Source of the DNA: Planctomycetaceae bacterium
GTDB taxonomy: Bacteria; Planctomycetota; Planctomycetia; Pirellulales; PNKZ01
Direction of reading: 5' to 3'
NCBI GenBank assembly: GCA_016793115.1
Contig: JAEUIN010000207.1
Location: 62,001-126,000, forward strand
DNA: 64,000 nt
Shown: positions 35,716-44,971 of the stretch, piece after piece
How the letters are laid out: each line of letters opens with the position of its first letter
How positions within the stretch are numbered: the first letter of the stretch is position 1
Made by a program: the position numbers and the translations under genes
Notes under the pieces: generated by a model
Told to the model about the DNA's origin: nothing
The model's input: the letters and a program-made list of their open reading frames with translations, nothing else
Databases searched by the model: none

Positions 35716-36669
35716 ATGGCGAAGCAAGCTAAATCGGCCGGTCCGGGTATTCCGGTGCTCGGGCCGATTTTCGGCCTTCTCTTTGGTCCACGAATGGCTC
35801 CGCTGTTGGCGATCGGCGGCCTTCTAGCCGTCGGCGGTTATTGGGCCTGGTCGCAGATGCGCGGTGCCGTCGTTGCCGAACCACACTATCAAGTCACACT
35901 TGAGTCGGTCGTTGTTTCTCCCTTGCCCGAATGGATCAAGAGCGATGTGAAGGGCGAGGCATTGCGCGACGCCAGCCTCGACCTACCGCTGTCCGTGCTT
36001 GACGAGGATCTTGTTGAACGTTTAGCGAAAGCATTTTCCTTTCATCCCTGGGTTGCGGAGGTGAAGCAAGTACGAAAGGAAGTGCCGGCCAGAATTACCG
36101 TCGATTTGGTTTATCGTCGGCCGGTCTGCATGGTCGAGTTGCCGGATCGAACCGGACTCTACGCCGTCGACGTAGCGGCCTTTCTCCTGCCGAGCAAAGA
36201 CTTTCTCCAAGCGCCGCAGCAAGCCGCGCGTTATCCGAGGTTGTCCGGCATCACGAGCGTCAACGTCGGTCGCGTCGGCGTGCGGTGGCCCGATCCTTTT
36301 GTGCAGGGGGGAGTCCGCGTCGCGGCGGTCCTCGATGAAGCGTGGGGCAAGTTGAATTTTGCTCGAATTATTCCTTCGGAGACTGCAGACCCGGGAAACG
36401 CGTCGCCGCAGTTCGAAGTCGTGACGCGGGGCGGTACTCGTGTAATCTGGGGCTCCGCTCCGGGGATGGAAGCCGGTGCGGAGGCTCGCTACGACTCCAA
36501 GCTGGCCTCCTTGCTGCGCTATGCGGCGGACCACAAAACGCTCGAGGGCCGCGACGGTCCGCAACGGCTTGACGTCCGTTCCAGGGACGTCGTCGTCTTA
36601 GCTGCGCTGCCGAAGCAAACTGCCGCCAAACCGACAAAGAACACGGCAAAATCACCATCTCCCAAGTAA
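35716..36669 (+). CDS. FtsQ/DivIB-like cell division protein
   Basis: A 317-residue membrane protein. The start at 35716 has GGAGG ten bases upstream; an in-frame start 16 codons earlier lacks one. Seen: a basic N-terminus, one membrane helix (about 25-50), and an extracytoplasmic part beginning with a POTRA-like domain (about 70-145, ending in FHPWVAEVKQVRKEVPARITVDLVYRRPV) and continuing with the beta-rich FtsQ domain. In other bacteria FtsQ bridges FtsL, FtsB and the septal synthase. Planctomycetes lack FtsZ, so its partners may differ. Gene order MurE-like, murB, ftsQ matches a shortened division cluster. It is convergent with trmL, separated by eight bases. Confidence 0.82.
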   Translation: MAKQAKSAGPGIPVLGPIFGLLFGPRMAPLLAIGGLLAVGGYWAWSQMRGAVVAEPHYQVTLESVVVSPLPEWIKSDVKGEALRDASLDLPLSVLDEDLVERLAKAFSFHPWVAEVKQVRKEVPARITVDLVYRRPVCMVELPDRTGLYAVDVAAFLLPSKDFLQAPQQAARYPRLSGITSVNVGRVGVRWPDPFVQGGVRVAAVLDEAWGKLNFARIIPSETADPGNASPQFEVVTRGGTRVIWGSAPGMEAGAEARYDSKLASLLRYAADHKTLEGRDGPQRLDVRSRDVVVLAALPKQTAAKPTKNTAKSPSPK

Positions 36670-36677
36670 CGGCGTTC

Positions 36678-37154
36678 CTAGCCGTCAAAAGCTAGATTCA
36701 ACTGCCGGACGGCTTCGTAGACTACGACCGCCGCACTGTTTGAGAGATTCAGGCTGCGTACGGCCGAGCGAATCGGAATTTTTAGCGATTGCTCCGCTTC
36801 CGCGTCGAGCAATTCGCGCGGCAGGCCTTTAGTTTCACAACCAAACACGAGCACGTCGCCGACTTGGTATGCTACGTCGCAATAGCGGCGACTCGCGGTC
36901 TTGCTGAAATAGTAGAAGCGTCGGCCGTCGAGGCGACGTTTCAACGTCGGCCAATCGTCGACAACTTCCCATTCGAGGCGCTCCCAGTAATCGAGGCCCG
37001 CGCGGCGCAAGTAATAGTCGTCGACTCGAAATCCGAGCGGCCGTACCAGCCAAAGCTTTGCGCCCACGGCCACGCACGTGCGTCCGACGCTCCCTGTATT
37101 GTGCGGGATTTCCGGTTGGTGCAGTACGATATGGAGAATCGGTTCGTAATTCAC
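36678..37154 (-). CDS. trmL: tRNA (cytidine(34)-2'-O)-methyltransferase
   Basis: A 158-residue SPOUT-class methyltransferase that 2'-O-methylates the wobble base of tRNA-Leu. Seen: N-terminal IVLHQPEIPHNTGSVGRTC, the central LVFGCETKGLP knot strand, and the C-terminal IPIRSAVRSLNLSNSAAVVVYEA cofactor knot typical of TrmL. Full length for the family. It follows the spermidine-synthase-like gene by 16 bases and is the last gene of that operon. Confidence 0.95.
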   Translation of the reverse strand: MNYEPILHIVLHQPEIPHNTGSVGRTCVAVGAKLWLVRPLGFRVDDYYLRRAGLDYWERLEWEVVDDWPTLKRRLDGRRFYYFSKTASRRYCDVAYQVGDVLVFGCETKGLPRELLDAEAEQSLKIPIRSAVRSLNLSNSAAVVVYEAVRQLNLAFDG

Positions 37155-37170
37155 GGTCTATCGCCCGAGG

Positions 37171-39315
37171 TCAGCGGTCGTCAAAGCGCAGAAGCGGTAG
37201 CAAGTTGGTGTAAGCGTCGGTCCACAAACGCGTGGGCGGGTATTTCGTGAGCGGCGTCGCCAACGGATACTTGAGGCTTTGCCACCAGCGGCTTTCAGGA
37301 GTCCGCGTCAGCATGATCCAGCGCGAGCCCTGGGCGAAATGGAGGGGATCGTCCGCGGAAAACGCCTGTATGCCCGTGAGTTTGAATCGCCCCGCTGCCG
37401 CCGAAAGCACCGGGCCAAGCTCAAGAAATCGATTGGAAACGTGGGCCGCGATGATCCCGTCGTCGGCGAGATGCCGCAAATAGATATCGAACGCTTCCGC
37501 AGTGAGCAAGTGCGTCGGAATGGCGTCGCTGGAGAAAGCGTCGAGCACGATTAGGTCGTACCGCTGGGCTTCTTCATTTTCTAGCACGAGCCTCGCGTCG
37601 CCGAAGACGACTTCGCACTCAGCACGGCTTTCTTTGAGATAGGTGAAGTACTCCTGTGCAAACTCGATGACGAGCGGATTGATTTCGTAGAAACGAAACA
37701 CGTCGCGCTCGCGACCGTAAGTGGCCAGAGTCCCCACGCCCAGCCCTACGACGCCGACGCGAATAGGTCGTCCATGCTCGCGGGCGCGCATCAGCGCCGT
37801 GCCGACGCCGCTCTCAACTCCGTAGTAGGTCGTTGCATTACGGGAGTTGCCGCCGGCCGTGACTTGCAAGCCGTGGCGAGTGGTCCCGCTGCGCATCGTG
37901 TGACCGACGACATTGCCGGTATTCAGATCGACAAGATTTTGAATCGTGACCACGCCGAACGAGTTTCGGCCGGAAAGCAGTTCGTCGGCGGGGAAGTGTG
38001 AGCGGTCGAGATTGATGAGATATCCGGCACCGGCGAGGACGGCGACGACGCCGGCCGCTTGCACCGCGCGATTCTGTAGCAGGCCGCGATTCGTCAGTGT
38101 CGCGGCGAGGACTGCCGCCGAAAATAGCCAAGTGCCCAAAAGAACCGCGAACCATTCCCAATAGCGCTCGTAGATCCGCGGCGCCACGACCGCGACGAAC
38201 GCTCCACCTAGCGCGCCGCCTACGGAGATGCAGAGAAAATATCCGGCGAGGTGATGAGCGGACGGTTTTCGCTTCGCCAATTCTCCATGGAATAGCAAGC
38301 ATCCGGCAAGCAGCATGACGGAATTCCACGCTAGCGGCACGACGACGTTCGTTGTTGGGCTAAGCGGGTGGGACGCCATTGGAATCGCAATCAGCGCGAC
38401 GATGGCCGTCGGGCCGGGTCGATACCAGCGCGGATGGTCGAAGCAGATGATAAATGACAAGAGGTAGAGCGTTAGCGGCAGGAGCCATACGAGCGGGCCG
38501 CTCGGTAAATCTTGCGAAAGATAGCTTGTTGTCACCATCAAGAGCAGCGTGCCACAGCCCGCCAGCGCGAGCCACGAGGCCACCATGCGCTTCTTTGGAC
38601 CCGCGTCGGCATCCGACGATCGTTTGAGCTTGGCGTTTGCGGAGATGCGCGCCGCATTCGCGGAGATTGTTGCGTGTCGTGTTTTCCAGGCCGTGAAGGC
38701 GAGTAACGCAACGTAGACGCTGAAGATCCAGCTCCAGAAGTGCGAACGCTGCGTCAAATCGAGTATCGGCTCGACCAAGAATGGAAAGGTGAGAAGACCG
38801 AGCAGCGAACCGGCATTGGAGAGCGCGTAAAGGCGATAGGGGGACCGCCCGCCGGTGGCACGATGGAAAAAATCTTGAGTGAGCGGCCCGGTGGTTGCAA
38901 GCAGCACGAAAGGCGCGCCGACGCAGGCGGCAAGCAGCTTAAACACCGACCAGGTCGGCTCGACTCCCGCGGCGGGCTTCCACTCCGCACTAGGCAAAAT
39001 CGGCAGCAGCGCTAAGCAGGCCACCGATAACCCGATCTGCAGATACGCTCGCGAGGCGGAGCCCAGGAATCTCGTCGTCAGGTAAACATAGCCATAGCCG
39101 ACGACGAGCGCCACTTGAAAAAAGAGCAGAGCCGTCGTCCATACGGCCGAAGTACCGCCGTACCACGGCAGGATCGCCTGGGCGATCAGCGGCTGGATCT
39201 GAAAGAGTAAAAACGCTCCGAGCAGCGTAGTAGCGCCGACCAAGAGAGGCAACGCGCCGCGCTCGGAGGGCTCGGCTTGATTGGTCGGATTCGATTCGGC
39301 AGCGGCGTGTGGCAT
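37171..39315 (-). CDS. Fused MFS-like membrane domain and spermidine-synthase-like domain
   Basis: A 714-residue protein. The first 430 residues hold about a dozen hydrophobic helices (start FLLFQIQPLIAQAILPWYGG), and the last 240 (about 470-690) are a Rossmann methyltransferase-like spermidine synthase domain with GLGVGTLATYG, FYEINPLV, GDAR and VLDAFSSDAIP. True spermidine synthases have DGG at the DAF position, so polyamine synthesis is doubtful. Such fusions are widespread in bacteria and their substrates are unknown; export of an aminopropylated compound has been suggested. Between the TPR gene (23 bases upstream) and trmL. Confidence 0.88.
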   Translation of the reverse strand: MPHAAAESNPTNQAEPSERGALPLLVGATTLLGAFLLFQIQPLIAQAILPWYGGTSAVWTTALLFFQVALVVGYGYVYLTTRFLGSASRAYLQIGLSVACLALLPILPSAEWKPAAGVEPTWSVFKLLAACVGAPFVLLATTGPLTQDFFHRATGGRSPYRLYALSNAGSLLGLLTFPFLVEPILDLTQRSHFWSWIFSVYVALLAFTAWKTRHATISANAARISANAKLKRSSDADAGPKKRMVASWLALAGCGTLLLMVTTSYLSQDLPSGPLVWLLPLTLYLLSFIICFDHPRWYRPGPTAIVALIAIPMASHPLSPTTNVVVPLAWNSVMLLAGCLLFHGELAKRKPSAHHLAGYFLCISVGGALGGAFVAVVAPRIYERYWEWFAVLLGTWLFSAAVLAATLTNRGLLQNRAVQAAGVVAVLAGAGYLINLDRSHFPADELLSGRNSFGVVTIQNLVDLNTGNVVGHTMRSGTTRHGLQVTAGGNSRNATTYYGVESGVGTALMRAREHGRPIRVGVVGLGVGTLATYGRERDVFRFYEINPLVIEFAQEYFTYLKESRAECEVVFGDARLVLENEEAQRYDLIVLDAFSSDAIPTHLLTAEAFDIYLRHLADDGIIAAHVSNRFLELGPVLSAAAGRFKLTGIQAFSADDPLHFAQGSRWIMLTRTPESRWWQSLKYPLATPLTKYPPTRLWTDAYTNLLPLLRFDDR

Positions 39316-39338
39316 CGCCTAGAGCCTACGCCACCGGA

Positions 39339-40775
39339 TCAATATCGGCTAGCGGGGTAACGAGCGCCGGCCGTCGACGGAATGTGACTGCCGGTCGCCG
39401 GTGATTGAGCATTTGACGTCGATTTTGCCGGCGGCAGTGTCGAGACTTGCTCGGGGAGCGGCGGGTGAGCGGAATTGGGGATCGTCGCCGGAACTTGTCG
39501 GTCGCCGGGGCGTGTCGCGACTGCGGCGGAGTAGCGATCGCCGACGGAATAGCGCTCCCCGACGGTTGACGGGACCGTCCGACGCGCTTGTTCATTCCCT
39601 AAGAGTTTCGGGCCCGCCTCTTCGGCCGCCGGCGCGACCGACGGAGCTTCTTCGACCGTAACGGGCGGCAGCGGAGTCGGCTGGGGCTTCGCAGTCGATT
39701 CGGCGTCCAAAACACGGGGGCGAGAAATCGCACTGAATTTCGGCTCGGTTGTACTCGGCACGACGATCGGCGACGCGATCGGCGTTTCCAGCGACGGATC
39801 GCCTTGTTGCGCCAGCGCCGACGTCTTGGATTGATTACTTACGGCCGCAGGCGAAGTTTGCGCCGTGCGGCCCAATGTGGCTTGGGTGCCGACGTCGCGA
39901 CCGAGAGTCTCGATCCATTGGCGAGCCGGCGCAAAATTCGGGTCCGCTTGGTTGGCAAGTTGGAATTGTTCCAGCGCTTGGCGCTTTTGGCCGCGCTTGT
40001 TTAGCAAAAACCCGACGTTGTAGTGCGCGACTGCTTCACCGTGCGCCTTGACGAGTACGCGGTACGCTTCTTCGGAGCGACCAAGTTCGACGAGCACCGT
40101 CGCAAGGTTGTTGCGATAGAGAGCCTTTTCACCGTCGAGTGTTACGGCGCGTTGCAACTCGGCGGCCGATTCGGTCAGTTTGTTCGCACGTGCGTAGCAA
40201 AGGCCCAAATCGTTGTGAGCGGCGGCGCTCTCGGGGTGAGCTTTGATAGCCGCTTGATAAGCCGCAGCGGCCTGCTCGTATTTTCCCATGCGATCATACA
40301 GTCGCGCTTTGCCGAGCAGCGCCGGGAGGTGCTTCGAGTCGGCTTCTAATGCTTTGTCGTATTCTTCTATCGCTGACTCATTCTTACCGGCCTTCTCCTG
40401 CAGCTTGGCGAGAGACACATAGAGCGACGGGCCGGGGGGAGCGACCTTAGAGGTCAGTGAGACCGGATCATCTTCCGCTTCAATCGGCTTCTTTCGGCCG
40501 GCAGTATCCTTCTTGAAAGGCTTGGCCACGGCATCGCCGAATTTCTTGAACGGCGCAGTCCAGCCGAATTCCTCCGCGCGCGGAGGAGGAGGTGCCGGAT
40601 CGGGCATCGTTGCGCTGGGAGACTGCATATAGCCGCTTTCGGCGTCGCCCTGCAGAATCGAGCTCGAACTCTGCTTCGCAAACGGATTCCAAATAGGAAT
40701 GCCGCTTTTGCAGCCCGGCGCCGTCGCCAAGGCGGCGACGAGTACCCAACGTCCGGCTTTGCGATATTGAACCAC
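39339..40775 (-). CDS. TPR-repeat lipoprotein
   Basis: A 478-residue protein with a GTG start and a lipobox-type N-terminus ending ATAPGC, with Cys at residue 22. After a proline-rich part come about five tetratricopeptide repeats (about 115-290) such as YVSLAKLQEKAGKNESAIEEYDKAL and AAYQAAIKAHPESAAAHNDLGLCYA. The last 180 residues are low-complexity Pro/Thr/Ser-rich, typical of a surface or periplasmic linker. Expected to be a membrane lipoprotein scaffold. Starts the TPR, spermidine-synthase-like, trmL operon. Confidence 0.82.
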   Translation of the reverse strand: MVQYRKAGRWVLVAALATAPGCKSGIPIWNPFAKQSSSSILQGDAESGYMQSPSATMPDPAPPPPRAEEFGWTAPFKKFGDAVAKPFKKDTAGRKKPIEAEDDPVSLTSKVAPPGPSLYVSLAKLQEKAGKNESAIEEYDKALEADSKHLPALLGKARLYDRMGKYEQAAAAYQAAIKAHPESAAAHNDLGLCYARANKLTESAAELQRAVTLDGEKALYRNNLATVLVELGRSEEAYRVLVKAHGEAVAHYNVGFLLNKRGQKRQALEQFQLANQADPNFAPARQWIETLGRDVGTQATLGRTAQTSPAAVSNQSKTSALAQQGDPSLETPIASPIVVPSTTEPKFSAISRPRVLDAESTAKPQPTPLPPVTVEEAPSVAPAAEEAGPKLLGNEQARRTVPSTVGERYSVGDRYSAAVATRPGDRQVPATIPNSAHPPLPEQVSTLPPAKSTSNAQSPATGSHIPSTAGARYPASRY

Positions 40776-40944
40776 GGCGAGCCTCCCTGCGTGCGACGAA
40801 TCCGGCGCTTGGCGCTTTGCGGCTCTGTCCCTAGAGCCTGCGCCTCCATCTTTCTTGATCGGCCGTGGCGAGGAGGAGCGTTAGAAAGAGAATAGACGTT
40901 ATAAGCAAACGGCCGCCGGCGGTGATTGCGCCGCCGGCGGCGGC

Positions 40945-41487
40945 TTATTCCGTTTCGCGCTGGTATTCAGGCAGCACCGGCGGCGGCATGCTTTCCGCAA
41001 ACGTCGTATGAACCTTGTTCGTGTAGTCGCCGCGTGCGCCGCGCGGCTCCTTCGTCGTGATCATCACCGGCGGCAGCGGTTCGACTCCTTGCAACATGCC
41101 CATACCCATTTCCTGGACCGATTTCACGCGAGCGGCGGTCATCTGTGGGTCATCGGCGCGTAAGACGTAAATCGAGCGGAAATCAGTCGGGGTTTCAAAT
41201 AGGATCGACTTTAGCTTAAGCCTGCCGGTTTCATTCAACTCGCCGGTTTGCTCATTGAAGTGATACGAACTAATGGTGTTTTGCAGCCGCCAACCGTTGG
41301 CGACCATGAGCTCAAATGGGGCGCGAGCGGCCGAGCGATCGTGGTCGAGGTATTGCTCCGGCCAGACGTTATTATGCCGGAACTCGCGCTTCCACCCCTT
41401 CCAGGTACCGGCCCACCAAGTGTCGGCGGCGTGTGCCGATACCGGGACCAATAGCGCCAACGATAGTAGCCAGAAGCGGCGGAGCAT
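40945..41487 (-). CDS. Secreted protein of unknown function (180 aa)
   Basis: A clear signal peptide (RRFWLLSLALLVPVSAHAA, cleavage after residue 20 or so) followed by an aromatic-rich WWAGTWKGWKREFRHNNVWP and a mixed alpha/beta body with no cysteine pairs and no recognised domain. The lipocalin-like reading of the WxGTW start is possible but weak. It stands alone on the minus strand. Confidence 0.72.
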   Translation of the reverse strand: MLRRFWLLSLALLVPVSAHAADTWWAGTWKGWKREFRHNNVWPEQYLDHDRSAARAPFELMVANGWRLQNTISSYHFNEQTGELNETGRLKLKSILFETPTDFRSIYVLRADDPQMTAARVKSVQEMGMGMLQGVEPLPPVMITTKEPRGARGDYTNKVHTTFAESMPPPVLPEYQRETE

Positions 41488-41824
41488 AGCGACGTCCTTC
41501 CGTGAATTTCCAAGACTCGTTCGTTAGGCCTGCAAGCTTCCGTGCGCGCCGAAGCGAGTCTTTCGGAACTATCGGACGACGCGCGATGTTCAGCGCAGAT
41601 CCAACGCGCCGGCCGGTGCAAACGAAACGATCGGCATAGTCCTTGTTCAGCGACCGTCGCCGGTCGCGATGCTCTCAAGCCGGTCGATAATTGAGGCTAG
41701 GCGTGCTTTTGTGCGGCTCACGGTCGCCTTCGGATCGGCGGGCATTTGGCTAAAGTACAGTGTGATAACAGTTTAGCCCCCTGCTACAAGCGGACTCGAG
41801 CTGCATGCAGAGGGCGCGCCGGCG
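41488..41824. other. Intergenic region, nothing clear
   Basis: About 340 bases between two minus-strand secreted-protein genes. An inverted pair AAGACTCG (41512-41519) and CGAGTCTT (41555-41562) lies in the leader of the downstream gene, with a CCGAA/TTCGG pair nested beside it. I see no gene. Confidence 0.5.
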
Positions 41825-43006
41825 CTACTTGCCGACGTACCATGCTCGGGCCAGTGCGTCCTCATGCAGGAACTTCAGCAACATTTGGGCGACAATCTCG
41901 CGGCCGCTTTCCGATGGATGCACGCCGTCCCCGACGAAGTCTTCACGCGTCCACCGCACTCCATCAGCGCGCGGTCGCATTCCGTCCGCCCAAAAATAGG
42001 GTCCCCAAAGTAGCAACGGAGCCCGGACCCTGCCTTGGGCCGCATCGTAGTTGAGTTCCTTGTCGCCTGCGATTTGCTCTTGAATGAGCCATCTTGCGGC
42101 GAAGGCCGATTCGTACGCGTATGGTTCGGGATTTAGCGAGTTGGAGGCGTAACCGCCGTAGGTGCGGCTTCCGAGATACGCGATTCGCAAATTCGGAAAG
42201 CGAGCTTTCGCGTTCTGGATTACTTGCAGCGTATCGTCGCGAAGTTTCTTGCCGTGTTCCTTCAGTTCACCCTGCGGCACTTTATTGGCAAGCTTAATCC
42301 AGGCTACTTGCACCTGACGCTGCGAGACTTCGGCCGAAGTCAGCCGCTGATCGGCGACTTGCCAGGCCCGCGCCCGTGGATCGACCCACTCCGCCATCGC
42401 TTGTCCACCTTGCGCGCAGTCGACCACGGCAACTTGCGGCGACTTAAGCGGATCGGCGTCCGCCAGTCGCTTAAAGTGCGAAAACTCCATTGTGGCGTTC
42501 GACATGCTGATGGAAACGAACGCAATCAAACCGTCGTCGGCAGGCTTGCCGTCGGCGTCGAGCGGCTGGATTTTGGCAAGTTCCGCTTCGGCGGCCTTGA
42601 AATGCGCGTCGGGCGGCATGTTACGTCCGTCACCGTAGAGCCCACCGGTCTCGCCTTTGTACGGCTCTTTCAAATCAGTCAGCGGCACAAGCCCGACCGA
42701 CTCTCGCGGTACGATCGGATTGTTCCGATCACCCTTATTGGAAGCTCTCGCCGCACCGGCGCGCGTTGCGCGCAGCTCACGCGCACGGTTGTAGTAGGCC
42801 CGGTCTTCGGCGGAGAGCTTATCGCCTGATTGAGCCCGCTGATGCAAATTCGCCGCGCGCCTCCAGTCGACGTCCGAGGCGGTTTTCGGTAGTTCGCCAT
42901 CACGACTCGGCTTCGGGGCGGCCGCCATCAACGAGAGTTGCGGTATCAGAGCGGCTGCTAGAATGGCTCGGCGGACGATGGGCATCAGGCGACATCGCGT
43001 GGACAT
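41825..43006 (-). CDS. Secreted SGNH/GDSL-like protein of unknown function
   Basis: A 393-residue protein with a signal peptide (hydrophobic run about 10-28, AAA). The late GDGVHPSESGREIVAQML segment is the Asp-xx-His block of SGNH hydrolases, and an SISMSNATMEF stretch (about 172) occupies the nucleophile position, though without the usual GDS. An N-terminal region with ANLHQRAQSGDKLSAEDRAYYNRARELR is often seen in planctomycete proteins before such a domain. Probably an esterase-like secreted protein, substrate unknown; catalytic competence is uncertain. Confidence 0.65.
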   Translation of the reverse strand: MSTRCRLMPIVRRAILAAALIPQLSLMAAAPKPSRDGELPKTASDVDWRRAANLHQRAQSGDKLSAEDRAYYNRARELRATRAGAARASNKGDRNNPIVPRESVGLVPLTDLKEPYKGETGGLYGDGRNMPPDAHFKAAEAELAKIQPLDADGKPADDGLIAFVSISMSNATMEFSHFKRLADADPLKSPQVAVVDCAQGGQAMAEWVDPRARAWQVADQRLTSAEVSQRQVQVAWIKLANKVPQGELKEHGKKLRDDTLQVIQNAKARFPNLRIAYLGSRTYGGYASNSLNPEPYAYESAFAARWLIQEQIAGDKELNYDAAQGRVRAPLLLWGPYFWADGMRPRADGVRWTREDFVGDGVHPSESGREIVAQMLLKFLHEDALARAWYVGK

Positions 43007-43128
43007 GGAGGGGCTCCGAGTGGGGCGCCCAATTGAAAGGCGGTGAGGGCGTCTGAGATGTAACCCCGCCTAATCACGGAAGTTTTGCAGCCGCTTCCTC
43101 CGCATCGCGGACCTTTCGGCCGGGCATT

Positions 43129-44913
43129 TTAGCGCAAGGTGTCGGCGAACGCTTTTTGCAATGCCGCCAGTCCGGCTTGGCCTTTGGAGCCGTCGACGAC
43201 GACGTTTACTCGCACTTCGCTCGTGTTGATCATCTCGACGTTGATGCCCGCCTCGGCCAGAGCGCGGAACATGCGAATCGCCACGCCCGTATGGCTCCGC
43301 ATGCCAATTCCCGAGACGGAAAGCTTGGCGACCTGCGGCGCGCTTGAGATAGGCCCGCACGAAAACTGTTTAGCCAAATCTTCGGCCGTTTTATGGGCTT
43401 TCACGAGGTCCCCGCGCGGCACGGTGATGCTCAAATTGGCTTTGCCGTTGCGACCGAAGCTTTGCACGATCATGTCGACGAAAATGCCGTCGGTCGCGAT
43501 CCGCTCAAACACTTTGGCTGCGATGCCCGGCGTGTCGGGAACGCCGCTGATCGTAAGCCGGGCTTGCGAATCGTCGAGCGCGATGTCATCGATCGTGAGG
43601 TTTTCCATGCCCTGGACGTTCTGCAATCGAGCCACGACGGCGGCGGCGTCGCTTGGCGCATGTGCGGACGAGGTCGGCTTGGCAGGAGCAGCAACGGCCG
43701 GCGGCTTTTGAAGTTCAAATGCTTGATGTACCGTACGCAGCGCGGCCGGGCCTTGCTCGCGATCGACGAGCACCGAGATTTTGATCTCGCTCGTCGTGAT
43801 CATCTGGATGTTGATGCCTGCGTCGGCCAAGCTGCGGAACATCTTCTGCGCGACGCCGGTTTGCGACGCCATGCCTTGGCCGACGACCGACGTCTTGGAG
43901 ACGTTCTCGTCGCTGGTAAAACCTTCGGCCTTCAGTTCGGCTACGGCTTCCTCCACGGCCTTGAGCGTCGTCGCCAGCTCATCGCGCACGACCGTAAAGG
44001 AGATGTCGGCCCGACCGTCGGCCGCGACGTTCTGCACGATCATGTCGACGGTGACGTTCTTCGCGGCGATCTTTGAGAACACTGTGTAGCTTGAGCCCGG
44101 CACATCCGGCACGCCAAGCACCGTCACACGAGACTCGTTCTTTACCAACGTAGCGCCGCACACGGCCTGATTCGGCGCTTCGCCTTCGGCCACGATGAGG
44201 GTGCCGGGAATATCGGTAAAGCTGCTGCGAACGTGGATCGGCACGCCGAACTTTTTGCCGAACTCAATCGACCGGCTGTGCATGACGCCGGCGCCGAGAC
44301 TGGCGAGCTCAAGCATTTCATCGTAGCTGATTTGTTTTACGCGACGGGCTTCAGGCAGCAGACGGGGATCGGTCGTATAGACGCCGTCGACGTCGGTGTA
44401 GATTTCACAGGTGTCCGCGCCGAGCACGCAGGCCAACGCGACGGCCGTCGTGTCGCTGCCGCCGCGACCGAGCGTCGTGATATTGAAGTTCTCATCGATG
44501 CCCTGAAAACCGGCCGCAATGACGATATTACCTGCATCGAGCGCGGCACGCAGACGATCGGAGCGGATCGTGTTGATGCGGGCCTTGCCGTGAACGCTCG
44601 AAGTTTCAATTCCCATCTGCGCTCCGGTCATGCTCACGGCCTTGTGGCCCAACGCATGCACGGCCATCGCCATTAGCGCGACGCTCACCTGCTCGCCCGT
44701 CGAGAGCAGCATGTCCATCTCTCGAGCGGGCGGATTATCCGAGATTTGCTTAGCGAGGTCGATCAAATCGTCGGTGCTGTCCCCCATGGCACTGACGACC
44801 GTGACGACTTGGTTCCCTTCTTGCTGAGCTCGGATCGCTTTGCGAGCCGCGGCGAGGATCTTTTGCGTATCGGCGACGCTGGAACCACCGAACTTTTGAA
44901 CGATGAGGGGCAT
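43129..44913 (-). CDS. lysC: Aspartate kinase with four ACT domains
   Basis: A 594-residue enzyme that phosphorylates aspartate, the first step to lysine, threonine and methionine. Seen: the N-terminal VQKFGGSSVAD, the GRGGSDTTA and TDVDGVYTTDPR blocks of the kinase domain (about 1-240), and then two pairs of ACT domains (about 265-405 and 440-590) separated by an Ala/Pro linker. Most bacterial enzymes have one pair; the doubled form is known in cyanobacteria. ACT domains bind lysine or threonine for feedback control. Last gene of the hom, apgM-like, lysC group. Confidence 0.95.
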   Translation of the reverse strand: MPLIVQKFGGSSVADTQKILAAARKAIRAQQEGNQVVTVVSAMGDSTDDLIDLAKQISDNPPAREMDMLLSTGEQVSVALMAMAVHALGHKAVSMTGAQMGIETSSVHGKARINTIRSDRLRAALDAGNIVIAAGFQGIDENFNITTLGRGGSDTTAVALACVLGADTCEIYTDVDGVYTTDPRLLPEARRVKQISYDEMLELASLGAGVMHSRSIEFGKKFGVPIHVRSSFTDIPGTLIVAEGEAPNQAVCGATLVKNESRVTVLGVPDVPGSSYTVFSKIAAKNVTVDMIVQNVAADGRADISFTVVRDELATTLKAVEEAVAELKAEGFTSDENVSKTSVVGQGMASQTGVAQKMFRSLADAGINIQMITTSEIKISVLVDREQGPAALRTVHQAFELQKPPAVAAPAKPTSSAHAPSDAAAVVARLQNVQGMENLTIDDIALDDSQARLTISGVPDTPGIAAKVFERIATDGIFVDMIVQSFGRNGKANLSITVPRGDLVKAHKTAEDLAKQFSCGPISSAPQVAKLSVSGIGMRSHTGVAIRMFRALAEAGINVEMINTSEVRVNVVVDGSKGQAGLAALQKAFADTLR

Positions 44914-44971
44914 GGGGCGGATTGTCAGTTTTAAGTGTCTGTTTCGAGTTCTCTACGACGCGGTCGCCGGA

